Assembly: GCA_016283275.1 (NCBI GenBank)
Contig: JAEEMP010000016.1
Span: 1 to 58,850, forward strand
Length of the DNA stretch: 58,850 nt
DNA from: Lachnospiraceae bacterium
GTDB taxonomy: Bacteria; Bacillota; Clostridia; Lachnospirales; Lachnospiraceae
Direction of reading: 5' to 3'
In this document: piece by piece, positions 18,948-27,159 of the stretch
How the letters are laid out: each line of letters starts with the position of its first letter
Numbering within the stretch: position 1 is the stretch's first letter
Program-made: the position numbers and the translations under genes
Notes under the pieces: generated by a model
The model's input: the letters and a program-made list of their open reading frames with translations, nothing else
Databases searched by the model: none
What the model was told of the DNA's origin: nothing

Positions 18948-19976
18948 TCATATTCTGTCGGCTATAGTCTTGATAAGATTCTCTGTCTTCTCCCAGCCAA
19001 GGCATGCATCGGTTATGGATTTTCCGTACACGCCACCGCCTACAGGCTGATTGCCGTCTTCAATATAACTTTCGACCATGAACCCTCTTATAAGGTTCTT
19101 AAGATCGGCGTTCTTTTCCCTGTAAGCCAATACTTCATCTATGATATGCGGCTGCTTAAGCGGATCTTTTCCCGAATTGGAATGGTTCGTGTCTATTATT
19201 ACCGTAGGGTTTAAAAGTTCCGATGCCATATACATCTCATTGAGCTTGACCATGTGCTCATAGTCGTAATTGGATATATTCTTGCCCGAAAAATCGGTAT
19301 AACCTCTTACTATTGCATGAGCATATTCGTTTCCCAAAGAATGAGCGGCCCAGCCTCTGTATATAAAAGAATGAGGTGACTGAGCAGCGCGGATGGAATT
19401 AAGCATCGCATTAAAGTCACCGCCCGTAGGATTCTTCATGCCGACCGGAACTTCAATACCGCTTGCCGTAAGTCTGTGCTGCTGATCTTCTACAGACCTT
19501 GCGCCGACGCTTACATAGCCTAAAAGGTCATCAAGATATTTATGATTTTCGGGATACAGCATTTCATCGGCCGCTATAAAACCCGTTTCGGTAACGACCC
19601 TCATATGAAGCTCTCTGGTTGCGATTATACCTTTAAAAAGATCCGGCTTTTTATCGGGATCGGGCTGATGCAAAAGGCCTTTATATCCCTGGCCGGTGGT
19701 ACGCGGTTTGTTCGTAAAGACTCTGGGAATGATAAATATCTTATCCTTTACCTCATCGGAAACCTTTTTAAGCCTTAAGACATAATCAAGTACACTTGCT
19801 TCGTAATCCGCAGAACACGGCCCGATGATAAGGATCAGCCTGTCATCCTTCCTGTCCATGATCTTTTTTAGTTCCAGGGAACGTTCTTTGATCCTTGTTG
19901 AAATTTCCATGGTTATCGGATACATTTCCTTGACTTCCATGGGTATTGCGAGCTTTCGCTCAAAATCCATATTCAT
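18948..19976 (-). CDS. aroF: 3-deoxy-7-phosphoheptulonate (DAHP) synthase, class I
   Basis: Catalyses condensation of phosphoenolpyruvate with erythrose 4-phosphate, the first step of aromatic amino-acid synthesis. 342 aa, the length of the AroF/G/H type. Family motifs are present: LILIIGPCSADY, RVFTNKPRTTGQGYKGL, SVGARSVEDQQHR, PVGMKNPTGGDF, and the metal-binding IIDTNHSNSGKDP. The feedback specificity (Phe, Tyr or Trp) cannot be told from sequence alone. RBS GAGG precedes the ATG. No T-box or other leader was recognised. It is the last gene before the repeat-rich intergenic region. Confidence 0.95.
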   Translation of the reverse strand: MNMDFERKLAIPMEVKEMYPITMEISTRIKERSLELKKIMDRKDDRLILIIGPCSADYEASVLDYVLRLKKVSDEVKDKIFIIPRVFTNKPRTTGQGYKGLLHQPDPDKKPDLFKGIIATRELHMRVVTETGFIAADEMLYPENHKYLDDLLGYVSVGARSVEDQQHRLTASGIEVPVGMKNPTGGDFNAMLNSIRAAQSPHSFIYRGWAAHSLGNEYAHAIVRGYTDFSGKNISNYDYEHMVKLNEMYMASELLNPTVIIDTNHSNSGKDPLKQPHIIDEVLAYREKNADLKNLIRGFMVESYIEDGNQPVGGGVYGKSITDACLGWEKTENLIKTIADRI

Positions 19977-20088
19977 ATATTTTTCCTCATAGCGTATACA
20001 TATGGTCCGGCTTTGATATCGGGTTACCCCGTAACAACCACAGTGGATATAATAACATGAAACAGATGAGATTTACAGATAAATTTTT

Positions 20089-20117
20089 CTCAACATGGTG
20101 CATCGCACCATGTTGAG
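20089..20117. repeat. Perfect 13-bp hairpin upstream of aroF
   Basis: CTCAACATGGTGC (20089-20101) and GCACCATGTTGAG (20105-20117) are exact reverse complements around a 3-base loop. A second perfect stem, CTCGCGC/GCGCGAG, follows within 25 bases. No T tract follows on either strand, so terminators are unlikely. Confidence 0.8.
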
Positions 20118-20149
20118 ACTCGCGCGTGGTGCGCGAGCCCCTCATCCGT

Positions 20150-20245
20150 CGCACGCTATTTTCCGGCGCGCACCCGCACGCTATTTCCCGACGTGCACCC
20201 GCACGCTATTTCCCGACGTGCACCCGCACGCTATTTCCCGGCGCG
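20150..20245. repeat. 25-bp GC-rich tandem repeat, about 3.8 copies
   Basis: Units start at 20150, 20175, 20200 and 20225. Each begins CGCACGCTATTT and ends near GCACC; units 2 and 3 are identical, and unit 1 and the truncated fourth differ at a few bases. The period is not a multiple of three, so no peptide repeat is encoded, and no unique spacers separate the units, so this is not CRISPR. Confidence 0.85.
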
Positions 20246-20308
20246 ATAAACCCCGGCCTCTTCCGCACATTCAAATATATTTGAGTGCGGATGAGGCCGG
20301 GGTTTATC
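20245..20308. repeat. 64-base near-perfect palindrome
   Basis: Pairs G20245 with C20308 through 16 uninterrupted base pairs, one mismatch, 7 more pairs, a 2-base bulge and a 6-bp AT tip. GATAAACC at one end matches GGTTTATC at the other. It directly abuts the last 25-bp repeat unit. It has no poly-T tail and no gene within. Confidence 0.85.
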
Positions 20309-20353
20309 TGCTCGCGAGGCGCGGCTAGTGTTTTAAAGCTCGCCCGCCGATCA

Positions 20354-20526
20354 TACGGACTACGCTAAATAAGATGGTAAATACGCGTAATGATCAGCAC
20401 ACGTATTTCAGTAAACAGAGAGCCTGACCGCTTTTATGCGAGCATAAGCGGTCAGACTCTCTGTTTACTAAAATATCCCCCGTTATTCACGGGGGATATT
20501 TACCATCTTATTTAGCGTAGTCCGTA
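20354..20526. repeat. Nested inverted repeat that includes the 3' end of rny
   Basis: The outer arms are 30 bp and exact (20354-20383 with 20497-20526). The right arm contains the last codons and stop of rny, so the left arm is an inverted copy of the rny 3' end. Inside is a second hairpin: 13 bp (20410-20422 with 20457-20469), one mismatch, then 10 bp (20424-20433 with 20446-20455). A third hairpin (20471-20501) shares five bases with the right outer arm, so outer and third stems exclude each other. Confidence 0.85.
20471..20501 (-). terminator. Probable rny terminator hairpin
   Basis: AAATATCCCCCGT (20471-20483) pairs with ACGGGGGATATTT (20489-20501), loop of 5. On the minus strand the stem runs out through ATATTTTAG, a modest T tract, 7 bases after the rny stop. 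Confidence 0.65.
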
Positions 20527-22061
20527 ACGCGGGACTCGCGGATAACGTTAACCTTTACCATACCCGGATATTCCATCTCGTCCTCAATCTTCTTGGCGAT
20601 ATCATGAGCAAGAATAACCATGTCGGCGTCGTTAACGGTTTCCGGAACTACCATTACTCGAACTTCTCTACCTGCCTGAATAGCAAATGATTTGTCTACA
20701 CCCTTGAAGCTGTTGGATATATCTTCAAGTTCTTTAAGTCTTGTTGTATATGTCTCAAGCGTATCACGTCTTGCACCGGGACGTGCTGCGGATATAGCAT
20801 CTGCGGCCTGTACGATGACCGCGATCAAACTCTGAGGTTCCACGTCTCCGTGATGTGCCTCAACCGCATTGATAACAATAGGCGTTTCCTTATACTTCTT
20901 GCAAAGTTCCGTACCAAGTTGTACGTGTGAACCTTCCATATCATGGTCTACAGCCTTACCGATATCATGAAGAAGACCGGCACGCTTTGCGATCCTGACA
21001 TCAAGTCCGATCTCAGCAGCAAGTAAACCTGACAACTGAGCAACTTCGATTGAATGTCTTAAAACATTCTGTCCGAAGCTTGTACGGAAACGCATCTTTC
21101 CGAGAAGTCTTACAAGTTCGGGATGAATACCGTGTACACCGACTTCAAGCAAAGCGGCTTCTCCGGCTTCCTTCATCATGTTCTCAACTTCTTTTTGTGC
21201 TTTTTCTACCATTTCCTCGATGCGGGCGGGATGAATACGTCCGTCCACAACAAGTTTTTCAAGTGCAATCCTTGCAACTTCACGACGAATAGGATCGAAT
21301 CCCGAAAGGATGACCGCTTCCGGAGTATCATCAATGATAAGATCGACTCCCGTAAGGGTTTCAAGGGTTCTGATGTTACGACCCTCACGTCCTATGATAC
21401 GTCCTTTCATTTCGTCATTAGGAAGCTGTACTACAGATACCGTCGTCTCGGAAACATGATCGGCAGCACATTTCTGAATGGCTGTTACAATGTATTCCTT
21501 AGCTTTCTTATCTGATTCTTCCTTGGCCCTGGTCTCCATATCCTTGATCAGTTTGGCCTCTTCCAACTTTACTTCGTCTTCAACAATACTTAAAAGGTGT
21601 TCTTTTGCCTGTTCAGAGGTAAGTCCTGAAATTCTTTCAAGTTCCTGTACTCGTTCTTCATTGAGTTTGGCTATCTGTTCTTTCATTCTAGCCAAATTCT
21701 CTTCCTTAGCAGCAATACTCTGTTCTTTTCTCTCGATTGCTTCCGTCTTACGGTCGATGTTCTCTTCCTTCTGCTGTATACGGCGTTCATTACGCTGCAT
21801 ATCCGCGCGGCGTTCCTTGATCTCCTTATCGAGTTCATTCTTGGAACGAATGGATTCTTCCTTAATCTCAAGTAAACTTTCGCGTTTCTTGGCTTCGGCT
21901 TCTTTTAAAGCATCATCAATAATCGTACGGGCCTCTGCCTCGGCATTTCCGATCTTGGCATTGGCATCTTTGGTAATCTTATCCTTTGTAACAAAGGATG
22001 TTACCGGAATGGAAACAATAAAGAGGATGATTGCTACTATGGCGATGATCTGCCATAACAT
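20508..22061 (-). CDS. rny: Ribonuclease Y
   Basis: Membrane-anchored endoribonuclease that initiates mRNA decay in Firmicutes. The 517-aa protein has a single N-terminal transmembrane helix (residues 3-24), a long charged coiled coil (about 30-190), and a KH domain ([21 protein letters not shown]). The HD metal phosphohydrolase domain follows ([32 protein letters not shown]), and the usual C-terminal region ends [20 protein letters not shown] lies 8 bases before the ATG, and a near-consensus promoter is upstream. The end of the reading frame is part of a 30-bp inverted repeat. Confidence 0.97.
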   Translation of the reverse strand: MLWQIIAIVAIILFIVSIPVTSFVTKDKITKDANAKIGNAEAEARTIIDDALKEAEAKKRESLLEIKEESIRSKNELDKEIKERRADMQRNERRIQQKEENIDRKTEAIERKEQSIAAKEENLARMKEQIAKLNEERVQELERISGLTSEQAKEHLLSIVEDEVKLEEAKLIKDMETRAKEESDKKAKEYIVTAIQKCAADHVSETTVSVVQLPNDEMKGRIIGREGRNIRTLETLTGVDLIIDDTPEAVILSGFDPIRREVARIALEKLVVDGRIHPARIEEMVEKAQKEVENMMKEAGEAALLEVGVHGIHPELVRLLGKMRFRTSFGQNVLRHSIEVAQLSGLLAAEIGLDVRIAKRAGLLHDIGKAVDHDMEGSHVQLGTELCKKYKETPIVINAVEAHHGDVEPQSLIAVIVQAADAISAARPGARRDTLETYTTRLKELEDISNSFKGVDKSFAIQAGREVRVMVVPETVNDADMVILAHDIAKKIEDEMEYPGMVKVNVIRESRVTDYAK

Positions 22062-22151
22062 ACAGGTCTACCTCCTTATTTAATTGTTTTATTGCTAAAA
22101 TATCTATATCGAACGCAAACGCATCCTAATATACATTTTTACAACATTTTC

Positions 22152-22180
22152 ATTTTAAATAAATTGACCGACTCTGTCAA
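22152..22180 (-). promoter_or_regulatory. rny promoter
   Basis: On the minus strand TTGACA (22180-22175), exact -35 consensus, 17-base spacer, TAAAAT (22157-22152), giving a leader of about 85 bases. Confidence 0.8.
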
Positions 22181-22252
22181 GGCAAAAAGAAAATTTATGT
22201 AAACAATAGTCAAAAGCTTATCTCTCACTGAAAATCTTTTTCAATTCCATAC

Positions 22253-22891
22253 TCAGTCAGCGTCATATTCTTCCATGATCCTTCTGACTTTATCTATGTC
22301 AAAACCACGCCTGTAGAAATATGCAAGCATCTTTTGTTTATCTTCGTATGTTTCGAGGCCTGAAAATCCGCGCTTCTTAAGAGTTTTCTTTATAAGCTCG
22401 GTCTCAAGCTCGGCGCTGCTTTCTTCAGCATACTCTTCTCTTTCCGATCCAAGTTCAAAATATGCTTCGTCGGTCAGTTTTTTCGATATTCCTTTCGTAA
22501 GCAATTTGTTTGTGATCTCCGCACGGGTATGCGCTTTTTCCTGCTGTTCTATATAAGCCTTTGCAAAAGAAAGATCGTTGACGTATCCGAAAGATGTAAC
22601 ATATGCAAGCGTATCATCGACAACATTTTCCGGATATCCTCCGTCAGACAGTTTTTTCCTTAGGTTATATGATGTATAGCTTCTCTCTTTTAACAGATTC
22701 ATTGCCCGCATCTTACAACGTTTCGGAAGAATCCCCTTCATTATATTGTCATAAGTCTCCTGCTTAAGTTCCATGCCTTCTTTTAACTTAAGCAGCCGGA
22801 TCTCACCCTTATATAGGACAAAGGATTCTTCCGTGTCCAGAAGAATCCTTGATCTTTGCTTTGTGATTTCAGAAATCTTGATAATTTCCAT
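22253..22891 (-). CDS. recX: Regulatory protein RecX
   Basis: 212-aa three-helix-repeat protein that modulates RecA filaments. RecX features visible: AMNLLKERSYTSYNLRKKLSDGGYPE, then YVNDLSFAKAYIEQ, and the C-terminal repeat KKRGFSGLETYEDKQKMLAYFYRRGFD. It starts 6 bases after the recA stop codon, with its GAGG RBS inside the recA tail, so it is translated from the SOS-controlled recA message. No promoter of its own is seen. Confidence 0.93.
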   Translation of the reverse strand: MEIIKISEITKQRSRILLDTEESFVLYKGEIRLLKLKEGMELKQETYDNIMKGILPKRCKMRAMNLLKERSYTSYNLRKKLSDGGYPENVVDDTLAYVTSFGYVNDLSFAKAYIEQQEKAHTRAEITNKLLTKGISKKLTDEAYFELGSEREEYAEESSAELETELIKKTLKKRGFSGLETYEDKQKMLAYFYRRGFDIDKVRRIMEEYDAD

Positions 22892-22897
22892 AGATGA

Positions 22898-23914
22898 TCA
22901 ATCCTCAGCCTTAGCCTGTCCGTTTAATCCGTAATGCTCTCTGACTTTAGCATCGACCTCAGCTAAAATCTGAGGGTTATCCTTTAAATACTGACGGGCA
23001 TTCTCACGACCCTGCCCGATCTTATTGCCTTCATATGCAAACCATGCACCACTCTTATTTATAATGTCACAGTTTACCGCAAGATCCAAAACATCGCCTG
23101 CATAAGATATACCCTCACCGAACATGATATCAAATTCCGCTTCTTTAAAAGGAGGTGCAACCTTATTTTTAACAACTTTTACTCTTGTACGGTTTCCTAT
23201 AACTTCTCCGTTCTGTTTAAGCGATTCGATACGTCTGACATCAAGTCTTACCGAAGAATAGAACTTAAGTGCTCTACCGCCTGTGGTAGTCTCGGGATTA
23301 CCAAACATAACGCCGAGTTTTTCGCGAAGCTGGTTGATAAATACGACCGTACAATTGGACTTGCTGATCACTGCGGTAAGTTTTCTTAAGGCCTGTGACA
23401 TAAGTCTTGCCTGAAGACCCATATGGGCATCACCCATATCTCCGTCGATCTCTGCCTTGGGAACAAGTGCGGCAACAGAATCGACAACAACTATATCAAC
23501 AGCGCCGGATCTTACCATTGTCTCTGCAATTTCAAGTGCCTGCTCACCGTTATCGGGCTGAGAGATATAAAGGTTATTGATATCAACACCGATATTCTTG
23601 GCATATACGGGATCAAGTGCATGCTCTGCATCTATAAAACCTGCGATCCCGCCTCTCTTCTGAACTTCCGATATCATATGAAGAGTGACTGTGGTCTTAC
23701 CGCTTGATTCCGGTCCGTATATTTCTATAATCCTACCCTTGGGGATACCGCCTAATCCAAGTGCCAGATCAAGGCTTAAGGAACCCGTAGGAATAGTTTC
23801 AACATTCATTTGTGTGGAAGGATCGCCCAGTCTCATGACCGCGCCCTTACCGTACTGTTTTTCAATCTGACCGAGCGCTGCTTCCAACGCGCGTCTTTTT
23901 TCATCCTGTTCCAT
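22898..23914 (-). CDS. recA: Recombinase RecA
   Basis: 338 aa from the ATG at 23914, which has AGGAGG 7 bases upstream; a longer in-frame start upstream would read through the operator and is rejected. P-loop GPESSGKT at 67-74, then [52 protein letters not shown]. It drives strand exchange and LexA self-cleavage. Transcription begins at a promoter covered by two LexA-type boxes; recX follows in the same unit. Confidence 0.98.
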   Translation of the reverse strand: MEQDEKRRALEAALGQIEKQYGKGAVMRLGDPSTQMNVETIPTGSLSLDLALGLGGIPKGRIIEIYGPESSGKTTVTLHMISEVQKRGGIAGFIDAEHALDPVYAKNIGVDINNLYISQPDNGEQALEIAETMVRSGAVDIVVVDSVAALVPKAEIDGDMGDAHMGLQARLMSQALRKLTAVISKSNCTVVFINQLREKLGVMFGNPETTTGGRALKFYSSVRLDVRRIESLKQNGEVIGNRTRVKVVKNKVAPPFKEAEFDIMFGEGISYAGDVLDLAVNCDIINKSGAWFAYEGNKIGQGRENARQYLKDNPQILAEVDAKVREHYGLNGQAKAED

Positions 23915-23931
23915 TTGTGTCCTCCTGATTC

Positions 23932-23980
23932 TGAACAAATGTTCTGATAACAGATTAAAACATTTGTTCGATAATGTCAA
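23932..23980 (-). promoter_or_regulatory. recA promoter with two LexA (SOS) boxes
   Basis: On the minus strand TTGACA (23980-23975), 17 bases, then TAATCT (23957-23952). One box, CGAAC-AAAT-GTTTT (23970-23957), fills the spacer; a second, GAAC-AAAT-GTTC (23944-23933), lies just downstream over the expected start. Both fit the Firmicutes LexA consensus CGAAC-N4-GTTCG. Confidence 0.85.
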
Positions 23981-24274
23981 GTAATTTGTTTAAAAATATA
24001 TAGTCCCCGTTTGTAAATGTCTTACAGGCTTCCCGAGCCGGACGCGGTCCGCAAAAACTGTTCCGCATCAACCTTGCATCTGCGATTATACAGACATGGA
24101 AGTCCCGTTTATGTCACTTTGTATATATGGTCCTGAATTTGAAAAAACCGGCGAAATGCCAATTTAGATTAAGACTTTACACTTGATCCCTGCTTAAGAG
24201 ATTTATCTTCAAATACTTTAACGTATTGTTCTTCCGATGTCAATGATCAAAGAAATGTTCAGCGGAAACAGGCA
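23981..24274. other. Intergenic stretch with no recognised feature
   Basis: About 290 bases between the recA promoter and the terminator of the zinc-ribbon gene. No ORF with an RBS, no T-box, riboswitch or tRNA could be recognised. Two loosely similar segments (GTCCCCGTTTGTAAATGTC near 24003 and a shorter version near 24102) suggest a decayed duplication, but this is weak. Confidence 0.5.
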
Positions 24275-24303
24275 CAAAAACAGGCAGGGCTGACTGCCCT
24301 GCC
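24275..24303 (-). terminator. Terminator of the zinc-ribbon repeat-protein gene
   Basis: GGCAGGGC (24283-24290) pairs with GCCCTGCC (24296-24303), loop TGACT; in the minus direction followed by TGTTTTTGTG. Confidence 0.85.
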
Positions 24304-24321
24304 CGTTAAAAACAAACTTGC

Positions 24322-25992
24322 TTAATAAACCTTCAGAAGATCCGAGTAATCAAGGAAAGTACAAGTGCTCCAGCCGTCGTAGTTTTCACGGTTAACGCCG
24401 ACTTCAAGGCCTAAGGGCGTATATGCCCAGACAACCTGATCATCATCGGTAAGGACAGCCTGAAGATCTTTGTCCGAATAATAGTCAACCGGGGATCCGT
24501 TCTGCGTAAGACACCTGTCAAGGAATATCTTGTAGAAATCACCGCCGAATTCAAATGTTTCGGATGCCTTGATCTCTTTTCCGGTCGTAAGATCAAAGTT
24601 TACGCTTGTAATGTAATTTCCGAAAATAACGGGGCTGCTTGCGTCCGTGTCGGAGAACTCGATCGCGCGGCCGACTATGTAAAACAGAAAGCTTATCGTG
24701 TTGTTATCGTTGTAAGTAATGTATGTGCGGCAATCGCAAGTTAAATAATAGTCGTAATTTAATTTTGCGAGCAACGCTTCACCCACATCCACAGTCTCGC
24801 ATGTCTTCTCGTATATACGCCTGTTAATCTCGTCCTCATTGGGAAGACCCGTATCCGATAACCTGTAGCAGTTCGCCGTTACGATAAGATCGTGAGGGTA
24901 AATTTCGTAATCGGTATCAAAACTTCCGTCGGTGTTTCTGTATTCCCAGTCTGTTTCCTCTATTGAATAATAAACGGAGGTATCACAGTAATCGGCAAAC
25001 ACATAATACTGCATATCGTCATTGTAGGCTGAATGAGGCGCCGCTTCCCAGTCTTTTAAAACAACATCGTCCATACGATCGACGATATCTCCCGAAAGAG
25101 GACGTCTTAAGGTTCCGAAACGTTCCTCGCTCGAAGAACCGAGATAATCATCGTCTATACCGTCTATGCTGTTTAAGCTTCCGAAAGTCGAAGATGATGA
25201 GCCCGTATAACCGGCTACCTGGCGTCTTATCTTGCTTGTAATGCCTATGATTATGCAGATACATACGATGAACACGATCGCTACGGCAGTTGCGATCAAT
25301 GCGATCTTTCCTCCGTTACCGCTTTCCTGAACCGGCTGAGCGGGCTGTCCGTACTGATTGGGATTATAGTACCCTTGCGCATATGCGGCCCTGTTGTCGT
25401 ACAGCGTACCGTAACCCTGCTGTGAGTAAGGATTTGCATTTCCGCCTGCGGGCTGCTGTCCGTAAGGATTGACATTACTGCCTGCGGGCTGCTGTCCGTA
25501 AGAATTGACATTACTGCCTGTGACCTGCCGGTCGTATACATTACCGCCTGCACCGCCCTGACCTCCGAATGCTCCCGCACCGGGCTGTCCGGGCTGACCC
25601 GTCTGTCCGTATGTGGCCTGAGAATAATGCTGGTCTGTATTTAAGGTTCCGCCGTAATTTCCGTAATAGTGATCACTTACAGCCTGCGCACCCATACCCG
25701 GCTGTCCTGCTGCGCCGGGCTGTCCGCCGAATGCTCCCGCACCGGGTTGTCCGGGCTGTCCGCCGAATGCTCCCGCACCGGGTTGTCCGGGCTGTCCGCC
25801 GAATGCTCCCGTACCGGGTTGTCCGGGCTGTCCTGCCTGAGGCTGCTGCATATATGTCGGCTGTGCATTTATGACCGGCTCTGCGGGCTTAGGCTGCGCG
25901 GGTCTGAACCCCGGTACCTTATACCCGCATGTGGTACATACGCCGTCTTTATTGACTGCCCCGCATTTGGGGCAAAGATTGTACTCTGCCAT
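24322..25992 (-). CDS. Zinc-ribbon, Gly/Gln/Pro-rich single-pass membrane protein with DUF3298-like tail
   Basis: 556 aa from the ATG at 25992 (RBS GGAGGATAT). A zinc ribbon (CPKC 7-10, CTTC 19-22) opens the protein. Residues ~30-225 are low complexity, rich in Gly, Gln and Pro, with near-identical GQPGQPGAGAFG units and later YGQQPAGSNVNP units. A transmembrane helix (229-251) and an extracytoplasmic domain of ~300 residues follow. The last ~160 residues, including VVWAYTPLGLEVGV and ending in SDLLKVY, resemble DUF3298/RsiV-type domains; this is inference. The function is unknown; a cytoplasmic zinc ribbon plus disordered linker plus external domain suggests sensing or envelope scaffolding. 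It lies between cinA and recA, which are neighbours in many Firmicutes. Confidence 0.8.
   Translation of the reverse strand: MAEYNLCPKCGAVNKDGVCTTCGYKVPGFRPAQPKPAEPVINAQPTYMQQPQAGQPGQPGTGAFGGQPGQPGAGAFGGQPGQPGAGAFGGQPGAAGQPGMGAQAVSDHYYGNYGGTLNTDQHYSQATYGQTGQPGQPGAGAFGGQGGAGGNVYDRQVTGSNVNSYGQQPAGSNVNPYGQQPAGGNANPYSQQGYGTLYDNRAAYAQGYYNPNQYGQPAQPVQESGNGGKIALIATAVAIVFIVCICIIIGITSKIRRQVAGYTGSSSSTFGSLNSIDGIDDDYLGSSSEERFGTLRRPLSGDIVDRMDDVVLKDWEAAPHSAYNDDMQYYVFADYCDTSVYYSIEETDWEYRNTDGSFDTDYEIYPHDLIVTANCYRLSDTGLPNEDEINRRIYEKTCETVDVGEALLAKLNYDYYLTCDCRTYITYNDNNTISFLFYIVGRAIEFSDTDASSPVIFGNYITSVNFDLTTGKEIKASETFEFGGDFYKIFLDRCLTQNGSPVDYYSDKDLQAVLTDDDQVVWAYTPLGLEVGVNRENYDGWSTCTFLDYSDLLKVY
25717..25833. repeat. 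36-bp in-frame tandem repeat inside the zinc-ribbon gene
   Basis: Three consecutive 36-bp units (from 25717, 25753 and 25789) plus part of a fourth, nearly identical in DNA; a diverged copy lies near 25562. They encode the 12-residue GQPGQPGAGAFG units. Near identity of synonymous positions points to recent expansion by slippage or recombination. Confidence 0.85.
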
Positions 25993-26026
25993 ATATCCTC
26001 CGAAACCAATCTTAAAATTCTTCGTA

Positions 26027-26494
26027 TTACATATTACGAAGGCATTCCACCGCAAGGGTCAATGCCTTTTCGGCCGCGCCTTCGCGGACCGCCTGTCTGT
26101 CTCCTTCAAAAAGACATCTTATTACTTTAACATCGCCGCACACATTCACCGCGATATATACAAGACCGGCAGGCGCGCCTTCATAAGATGTGGGGCCTGC
26201 GTATCCCGTTACGGCAATGTATACGTCCGCTTTGGGTCCCGGTTTTTCTCCCGTTACCATCTCGTAAGCGGTCTCTTCGCTCACTGCGGTATATTTTTCA
26301 AGGGTCTTTTTGTTTACTCCGGCAAGTGCTTCCTTGGCGCTCTCGGAATAAGTGACAAAGCTTGCTTCGAGCACATCGGAAGCACCCGCCACGTTTACGA
26401 TCCTTGATGCGATCATCCCTCCCGTACAGGATTCGACCGTTGAGACCTTAAGTTTTTTATCTTTAAGAAGCTCTACAAGTTCATTCTCGATCAA
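26027..26494 (-). CDS. pncC: Stand-alone CinA C-terminal domain, nicotinamide-nucleotide amidase
   Basis: 155 aa, matching only the C-terminal deamidase half of CinA. Motifs: VESCTGGMIASRIVNVAGASDVLE, YSESAKEALAGV, AVTGYAGPTS. It would hydrolyse NMN to nicotinate mononucleotide in pyridine-nucleotide recycling, a link to pncB at the far end of this window. The start is TTG at 26494, with AGGG about 11 bases upstream, a weak start. pgsA ends 11 bases before it, so it is probably co-transcribed from rimO-pgsA. The molybdopterin-binding CinA half is absent, not frameshifted. Confidence 0.88.
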   Translation of the reverse strand: MIENELVELLKDKKLKVSTVESCTGGMIASRIVNVAGASDVLEASFVTYSESAKEALAGVNKKTLEKYTAVSEETAYEMVTGEKPGPKADVYIAVTGYAGPTSYEGAPAGLVYIAVNVCGDVKVIRCLFEGDRQAVREGAAEKALTLAVECLRNM

Positions 26495-26505
26495 TGTTTT
26501 ATACC

Positions 26506-27159
26506 CTATTGAAGCGGAAGCCCGGTCTCTTCGTCGAACTTGGGCTTATGCTCATTTCCCGCAGTTTCAGGTGATGCCCCAACATGATCCGAAGTAAAAC
26601 CGTCCTTCATGATATCTGCGTTTTTGATCACATAATCAATAAGCGAAACAACGGTAAGCGTTACCGCGATCCAGAAAAGGACCATTGTCACTTCCTTAAG
26701 AAAAGGAAGTTCTTTTACCACGAGCATAAAGCAAATCGCCACCATGGTGGATGCGGTCTTGAACTTTCCCCACATCGAAGCCGCGATGACTTTGCCCGAA
26801 TCACTTGCTACAAGTCTTATGCCGCTTATCACGAATTCTCTTGCCACAATGATCAATACCGCAAGCATTGCGATTATCCTGTTCGAAGCGATCCTGGTGC
26901 CGTCATCGACCACCAGAAGACATATGAGCGCCGATACCACCAGAAGCTTATCGGCCAATGGATCCATAAATTTACCGAAGTTTGTGATCAGATTGTTCTT
27001 ACGCGCGATGTGGCCGTCCAGAAAATCCGTAATACTGGCAACAATAAATATACCTAAAGCTATGTATGTATTGAAAGGAATAAAGTTCGCCATTAAAAAG
27101 AACACAAAAATGGGAACAAGAATAACTCTTGCAACTGTTAATTTGTTAGGCAGATTCAT
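26506..27159 (-). CDS. pgsA: CDP-diacylglycerol-glycerol-3-phosphate 3-phosphatidyltransferase
   Basis: Makes phosphatidylglycerol phosphate, committed step to anionic phospholipids. The 217-aa integral membrane protein has the complete CDP-alcohol phosphotransferase signature, DFLDGHIARKNN...GKFMDPLADK (D-x2-DG-x2-AR-x8-G-x3-D-x3-D). About five transmembrane helices are visible. A ~35-residue polar C-terminal tail is longer than usual. The ATG lies inside the end of rimO (14-base overlap), with its GGGGG RBS in the rimO coding sequence. Order rimO-pgsA-cinA. Confidence 0.95.
   Translation of the reverse strand: MNLPNKLTVARVILVPIFVFFLMANFIPFNTYIALGIFIVASITDFLDGHIARKNNLITNFGKFMDPLADKLLVVSALICLLVVDDGTRIASNRIIAMLAVLIIVAREFVISGIRLVASDSGKVIAASMWGKFKTASTMVAICFMLVVKELPFLKEVTMVLFWIAVTLTVVSLIDYVIKNADIMKDGFTSDHVGASPETAGNEHKPKFDEETGLPLQ

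Noticed and set aside
20150-20245. Possible CRISPR array
   Set aside because: Repeat units are contiguous with no unique spacers and no cas genes nearby.
20095-20328. 77-aa plus-strand reading frame through the tandem repeats
   Set aside because: No RBS, 25-bp period shifts frame at each unit, and composition follows the repeats; treated as non-coding.
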